64,000 nucleotides of DNA from Triglochin maritima (Eukaryota > Streptophyta > Magnoliopsida > Alismatales > Juncaginaceae), in the NCBI GenBank assembly GCA_963682175.1, contig OY821786.1, positions 29,472,501-29,536,500 on the forward strand, read 5' to 3'. Positions 59,460 to 64,000 of this stretch are shown here, in pieces. The notes beneath the pieces are model-generated. The model was not told the DNA's origin. It was given only the letters and a program-made list of their open reading frames with translations, and made no database searches. Position numbers and translations under genes: made by a program. The stretch's first letter is position 1. Each line of letters starts with the position of its first letter.

Positions 59460-60061
59460 GAATTGAACTTAATCCTAGGTGGCGACTTAACCCTATGTGG
59501 CGTCCTAGTCACCCGCCACATCATCATTGCTTGATGACTCATCAAGGGGGTGAAGAGTCAACACATGAGAAGACAAAAGGTTGAGGGGGTGGAAGAGACA
59601 AGAGTCTTTTCATTTTTTGTGTAATTCTCGTCCTAATTATGTATGCAATTTAAGAAGAGGGTGTAATGATCTTGAATGATCATGTTTATGTAGTCTTTAT
59701 ATTTGGAAGTTGTAGGGTCATGTAAGTGCCTATATAAAGCACTAGAATTCACCATTTGTAATAGAAAACAACAATACAACAACAGATTACAAGCATTACA
59801 AGTTGAGCCACGAAATTGTATGGAAAAAGAGTGAGGATGTGAGTTGAAAGAGAGAGCCACCTTCTTTCTTTAGTGCCCCCCAGTTGCATAGATCAAGCAT
59901 GGATCTAGTGGAGTCCATTGAAGGCAAAATGCATGAAGATCAGGGCGGTCTAAGGCAGCGCACGAGGCGTGCCTTTTAGACCGCCAATCAGCAGTCCCTG
60001 TAGCCCAGGAGACGGGCATTCTCCTGTGGTGGGTTGATCAGTAGCTTCCCGTCCTCCAACA
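59457..60061 (+). repeat. 3' LTR of the nested copia element
   Basis: It starts TGAGAATTGAACTT just after a purine-rich aaggaggagtat and ends CTCCAACA. A TATA site (ctatataaagc, about 59731) fits an LTR promoter. Of the two palindromes in the 5' LTR only one, slightly altered, remains (59978-59998). The gene stop codon overlaps the LTR start. Confidence 0.75.
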
Positions 60062-60066
60062 TTTTT

Positions 60067-60946
60067 CAGTAAGGAAACCAATCAATCACATGCATGTTAA
60101 TGCTCCAAAAACAGCCATATCCGAAATTCTTTTGAGCAACAAGGCAACACAATTATCATGCATATTCATATGGCAATAAACATCTACTCTAGATGCAGGC
60201 TCATATTGAAAAATGCCAAATAAACAAGCATATACACGAAATTCCAGCAAACATGAGATCTAGTCATGCATGTACACAAATCAGAGATAACAACATTTGA
60301 TCCATCCATGCAATCCGACATGCATGATGATATACAAATGACATACAAACATTATCATCTAATTCAAGCATGAAAAAATACCAGAGAACTAAACTACTGA
60401 TTATCATATAAAACATGCGCAAAAACTGAAGATCATCATGATAGGGTTAACATATACATGCTCAAAGATTAGAATAAATAATATCTAACCCTAATTCGGA
60501 AAAATCAGGAAAATAGACATCTAATTTCATGTATACATGTGCATGATTTCGAAGAATCAACATGGAAAATAACTTCTGATTTTATCTAATACATGCGCAA
60601 ATAATAGAGGTAACAACACAGAAAAAACAGAATTCTGGTCACATCTATGTATGTGCAATGATAGGAGAGCAACATATCACATTGGCTCGAAATAAAATCA
60701 GGAAAAATCCATCTTAAACCATGCATACATGCGCAAGAATGGAGGAGCAAAATCTAACCGTAGATGCATGCTCTAATGAACCAAAACATGCAAATCATGT
60801 AAATAAGCAATGCTGATTTTCCTGTTATCTTTCTTTCTCCAAAATACATAACCACCGAATTTTTATCACAAATCAGATTATCAAGAAACAAAAAATCGTC
60901 AAGCATGGTGAGGATTCAAAGGTAACCGAGATGGCTCTGGTACCAA
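60067..60946 (-). other. leader of the minus-strand copia element, part 2, with degenerate tandem repeats
   Basis: Gene-free and AT-rich. From about 60240 to 60760 a phrase of the type acatgcgcaa followed by a short variable stretch and aacaacat recurs every 60-80 bp. On the minus strand it ends in ttggtaccagagccatc (60930-60946), a tRNA-iMet-like primer site next to the LTR. Confidence 0.6.
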
Positions 60947-61300
60947 TGTTAGCAAACAACGATTCTACAGGTTCAGGAGTACCTTTCTTGGAGAGAACTT
61001 GGGCAGCGGAAGGAAGATCGGAGGTCACCTTACGGAATCCTTTTCACCGGTCGGTCTCCTACTCTCTTGGAGAAGGAGCGCGAGTCCACAGAATGAGCAT
61101 GGTGGAGGTGGAGGGACGAAATGGGAGAGAGAGAAGGTGGTGGCTAGGGTGGGTGGAGGCTAGGGTTTGCACACTTGTTCTCCTATCCAATGGGAGGCTC
61201 CCCTCCTTATATAGATGACTCCACCCTAAACCCTTAAATGTGTAGTCCAATAGCGATGCGCCATGTGTCAGTGCTTTGGGCAAATATCTTATTAATCCTA
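60947..61300 (-). repeat. 5' LTR of the minus-strand copia element (right end approximate)
   Basis: The plus strand starts TGTTAGCAAACAACG beside the primer site. A TATA box on the minus strand (ctatataagg near 61204-61213) fits the promoter. The 3' LTR has been lost, so the right edge cannot be fixed by comparison. Confidence 0.6.
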
Positions 61301-61687
61301 GATTAATCCAATACGAATACGAAAAATAAAATTTTTGGCATCCAATATATGTGGTTATTAATATTTGTATTGTGAGTTAATAAAAAATAAAGTTATTTAC
61401 TATGCAAATATAAACATAATAGAAATGCAAAAATAAATTATAATATAATTCTCTTAAAACAACTTTCCAAAATATTTTAGATTATACAACAAAAGATATA
61501 TAAAAATATGTTATACGAATTTTAACATTATCCAAATTCAAATCCGAATTCGAAAAGTTCTCAAATTCGGATATAAAATTGGTAAGCTATAAATTTTGAA
61601 TTCGGATTTGGTATGCATATTTGGAATTCAGATTCCAATTCGGATACAGGTTATATCAAATTCGAAAATATCCACTTGCATCCCTAA
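61301..61687. repeat. AT-rich stretch with inverted AATTCGGAT repeats, possible MITE remnant
   Basis: At 61545-61665 GAATTCGGAT and ATCCGAATTC occur repeatedly in both orientations, and the stretch ends cttgcatccctaa, like the end of a hAT-type MITE (TAGGGATG). The matching left end and a target duplication were not found, so this is tentative. Confidence 0.35.
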
Positions 61688-61985
61688 TTGGAGGACGATT
61701 CGAGCACATGAAAATTTAACTACTTTATCAGAGTCCAGCAAAATTTATCTCGCAATTCTGTGATCAGATGACTAAACACATGGGAGTAATTGTGTTTAGA
61801 ATATAAATACGTTATCTGAAAGATTTTATAAAGGAAAATATGTTATAAAGTAATTTGTCTCGCAATTTTTAACAATATGTTATCATGAAGTCCTTATTGC
61901 TTCTAATGAAGGAAAATATTTTATTGACAAATCTTTTTTTTACATGAAGTGAAATGCAAATTTAGTGATCAAAGAATTATATTTC
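61688..61985 (-). repeat. inverted fragment of the peptide-gene downstream flank
   Basis: In reverse complement it matches about 23890-24200 and 44400-44710 (for example gactaaacacatgggagtaa against ttactccc-type counterpart, and catgaagtccttattgcttc). It is more diverged than units A to C. No exon of the gene is attached, so it marks a further dispersed copy or an old rearrangement. Confidence 0.7.
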
Positions 61986-62349
61986 ATTGTTTTAATCAAT
62001 TGTGATTTAATTCCAAAATTCTATGTGAGGTTGGAATAAGTAAACTTTATGATCAATATTTTAAACTTTTATTTGTATTAAATTACTTTGGGTCGAACAT
62101 AGATTAGGTTATATTCTAATAATAATATTTAGGAAGTGGTATGCGTGCATAAGTACATTCCAGTTGTTTCATAATATATGTAATATAATAAATAACCTAT
62201 CCAATGTGGACAAAATAACAACAATGACTTATACGCCTTCAACCCAGAGATACCCGTGCAGCATTGTCGTAAGCTCCCGTTAAAAAGATGAAAAAAGTCA
62301 ACACTCACTTGTTACAAATGTTGCTTCAATACTAGGTGTTGTAGGTGTT
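61986..62349. other. AT-rich spacer, nothing recognised
   Basis: No ORF, repeat or RNA gene that I can support. Confidence 0.4.
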
Positions 62350-62942
62350 GCTTCAAGACCTTGTTAAATTGTCTAAAGTTTGCCAACCAAAAATTTACGG
62401 CGGACTGGGAATCATCAACATAGAGAAACATAGTTTTTTTCCGTCTCAAGAAGCTATGGGATATAATTTGCGGAAATACTTCCCTGTGCAGCTTAATAAT
62501 CACAAACAAATTCAACAATAACAAGAGAACAAAAACAATATTCCCTAAAAACTCACAACTCATATCACCTACATTCAGAGATCTAATAAGTTGGATTCCC
62601 CACTTATGTAAACTCAGTAAGGTGATGCTGGGGTAAGGGAATCGAACTTTGATTTGGTTCGATATCTGGTTTAACAACAATCCATTGGCTGAAAGCCACG
62701 AAACATTGTCTCAATTGGCAAAACAACCATATATCTCATTAAGGCATGTTTGGGAAGAGCAACCTTTCTCGACCATATGGTTCGAAAAAAGATTCAAAAG
62801 AGAACTTTCAGAACAACAAACAAACGGTGTTAATGGAATGTACTTAGATTTCATACCGACAAATTCCCTTGACAGACGATTTTGGACCCTATCTAAATAA
62901 GGGAAATACATCGTCAAAAGCATGTACCAATACATGATGGGA
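62350..62942 (+). pseudogene. LINE (non-LTR) reverse transcriptase C-terminal remnant
   Basis: Broken frames on the plus strand read LSKVCQPKIYGGLGIINI (about 62368-62430), then WFDIWFNNNPLAES and FWTLSK-stop-GKYIVKSMYQYM (62652-62930). These match in order the end of plant LINE reverse transcriptases (CxPKxxGGLGI, the FWxDxWLxxxPL block, and the GKYSVKSxY block leading into the zinc-binding region). Several stops are present. The fragment is cut by the LTR at 62943. Confidence 0.72.
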
Positions 62943-64000
62943 TGTTGAATGTTTTATATTAAACCGCAAGTGCACGGCTGCGTTGAAGCAGTGGCAAATA
63001 CGGGTCGTCCTCAGGGAGATGAGCAGCCTCTCGTTTGCACGAAATCAAGTGGCAAAAATAAGTAAGAGACTTTGATTATGCTACTCTACGCTACACTACA
63101 CTAAGAAGTACGAAATACGAAAGAAACAAACGATGAAATACCAACTCAGCTAAGAACGAAATGCTGGAATTCAGGAATGGGAAAACCCCTAAAGGGTGGA
63201 GTGAGTGCACACATGCAAAGAGGTGGGTGTTGAACACATTCTTTAAGCACAAATGAAGGTGGTGTTATCATGCATAGGAAGTGTCTAAATGTTATGGTAA
63301 AACATATCAATCCATTCACCAACCTAGTTGATTAACATTTACATATGCAAGTTGTTTATTTCAGAACCTAAACAAGCATGAGAGGTGTTTAATCATTTTG
63401 GCAAAACTCATCAAGTTATAAATTTTATCCTAAACAAGCAAGCATACATTCATGTTTTATCAACACATTGTAAATAAAACATTTATTCCATTCTCTAATG
63501 CATGTATGAACATCTACTCCACCCCCAAAGGGGATGGAACTACTCACTACACATTATACTAATTATTAAACTAAGCAAGGAAAGAATATTAACTAAGCTA
63601 CTAAAACTAATGAAATGAAATTAAACAAAATAAAACAAGCAAAATTAAACTTATAACATAACAAAGAAACTTTTATTAACAAATGACTCACATTTCAAGT
63701 AGCATCCTCCTACTTTAGCGTGTGCTTCAATGCCTCACTTCTAGTAGGAAGAATAACCACTAAAATGGAGTGATTACATTAGAAAGTGAAGAGTTCTATT
63801 TATAGCCATAGAAAAAGGCACTCCGGGACAATTCCCCAATGTGGGACTAAACAGATACCAAAAATAACCTAAACATCCTCTAATACATGTGCTGGAGAAA
63901 TTGGGACGGATCCAGAGTGATCCGGACCGCCAATTCGTGGTCCCAGACCGCCAATTCGCGGTCCATAAACTTTGGATCGGGTTGGAATTTGTTGTTGGCT
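62943..64000 (-). repeat. Athila-like LTR running off the window
   Basis: The plus strand starts TGTTGAATGTTTTATATT with the shared accgcaagtgcacgg motif at 62963. It is the same subfamily as 49792-52432. No primer site lies to the left, so it is a 3' LTR of a minus element or a solo LTR. The palindrome pair is at 63924-63964. Confidence 0.82.

Larger units (their letters stand above)
56652..60061 (+). mobile_element. Ty1/copia element lacking reverse transcriptase, nested in a copia leader
   Basis: A 5' LTR remnant (56652-56893), a tRNA-iMet primer site (56896-56908, TGGTATCAGAGCC), gag, protease, integrase, polypurine tract and a longer 3' LTR (59457-60061). The run ttttt flanks both sides (56647-56651 and 60062-60066) and tttttcag is shared, consistent with a target duplication. 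Reverse transcriptase and RNase H are deleted, and the frame goes from the integrase C-terminal region straight to the end of the element. Confidence 0.87.

Overview
The window looks like nuclear DNA of a flowering plant, probably a eudicot. It is AT-rich and densely packed with nested LTR retrotransposons (Ty3/gypsy Athila-like, one chromovirus-like, several Ty1/copia), with a hAT-type MITE and a LINE remnant. The only recognisable cellular genes are a small tandem family with plant-type introns. No rRNA or tRNA gene, CRISPR array or bacterial-style operon is visible. The species cannot be named from the sequence.

Layout: 1-9853, 5'-truncated Athila-like element on + with gag, pol, an extra ORF3 and its 3' LTR. 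9854-10631, inverted fragment of a small-peptide gene, broken by a chromovirus-like LTR (10632-11282) and its decayed gag (to 12192). 12193-21613, a chain of minus-strand Athila-like LTRs and deleted internal regions, with a hAT MITE at 14953-15258. 21614-24382, peptide gene A. 24383-41717, a 17-kb block between genes A and B: a Sirevirus-like copia element whose right LTR is split by a nearly intact minus-strand Athila-like element (about 29478-40905). 41718-46690, peptide gene B and truncated copy C. 46691-48540, unclassified DNA with a 66-bp minisatellite. 48541-52432, Athila-like leader and LTR carrying a nested solo LTR with perfect target duplications. 52437-61300, decayed minus-strand copia element with a second, plus-strand copia element nested in its leader. 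61688-61985, inverted piece of the peptide-gene downstream flank. 62350-62942, LINE fragment cut by the last LTR (62943 to the end).

The most interesting content is the peptide-gene cluster, which sits in roughly 3.2-kb repeat units. Spliced by its phase-1 introns, each gene would encode a precursor of about 80 residues: signal peptide, acidic pro-segment, then a short C-terminal domain rich in Arg, His, Trp and Cys. Gene B has the framework CC-x8-C-x5-C. This is the architecture of a secreted, possibly antimicrobial or signalling, cysteine peptide. The copies differ mostly by changes that make, move or remove Cys and Trp in that domain. One has an early stop, one has lost a splice donor and its last exon, and one was hit by an LTR in exon 2. 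Retrotransposons have repeatedly inserted between and into the copies.

A second unexplained pattern is a palindrome built on CCGCCAATTGGCGG. It recurs in the U3 and leader of the Athila-like elements, ahead of ORF3 in the first element, and in the LTR of an unrelated copia element.
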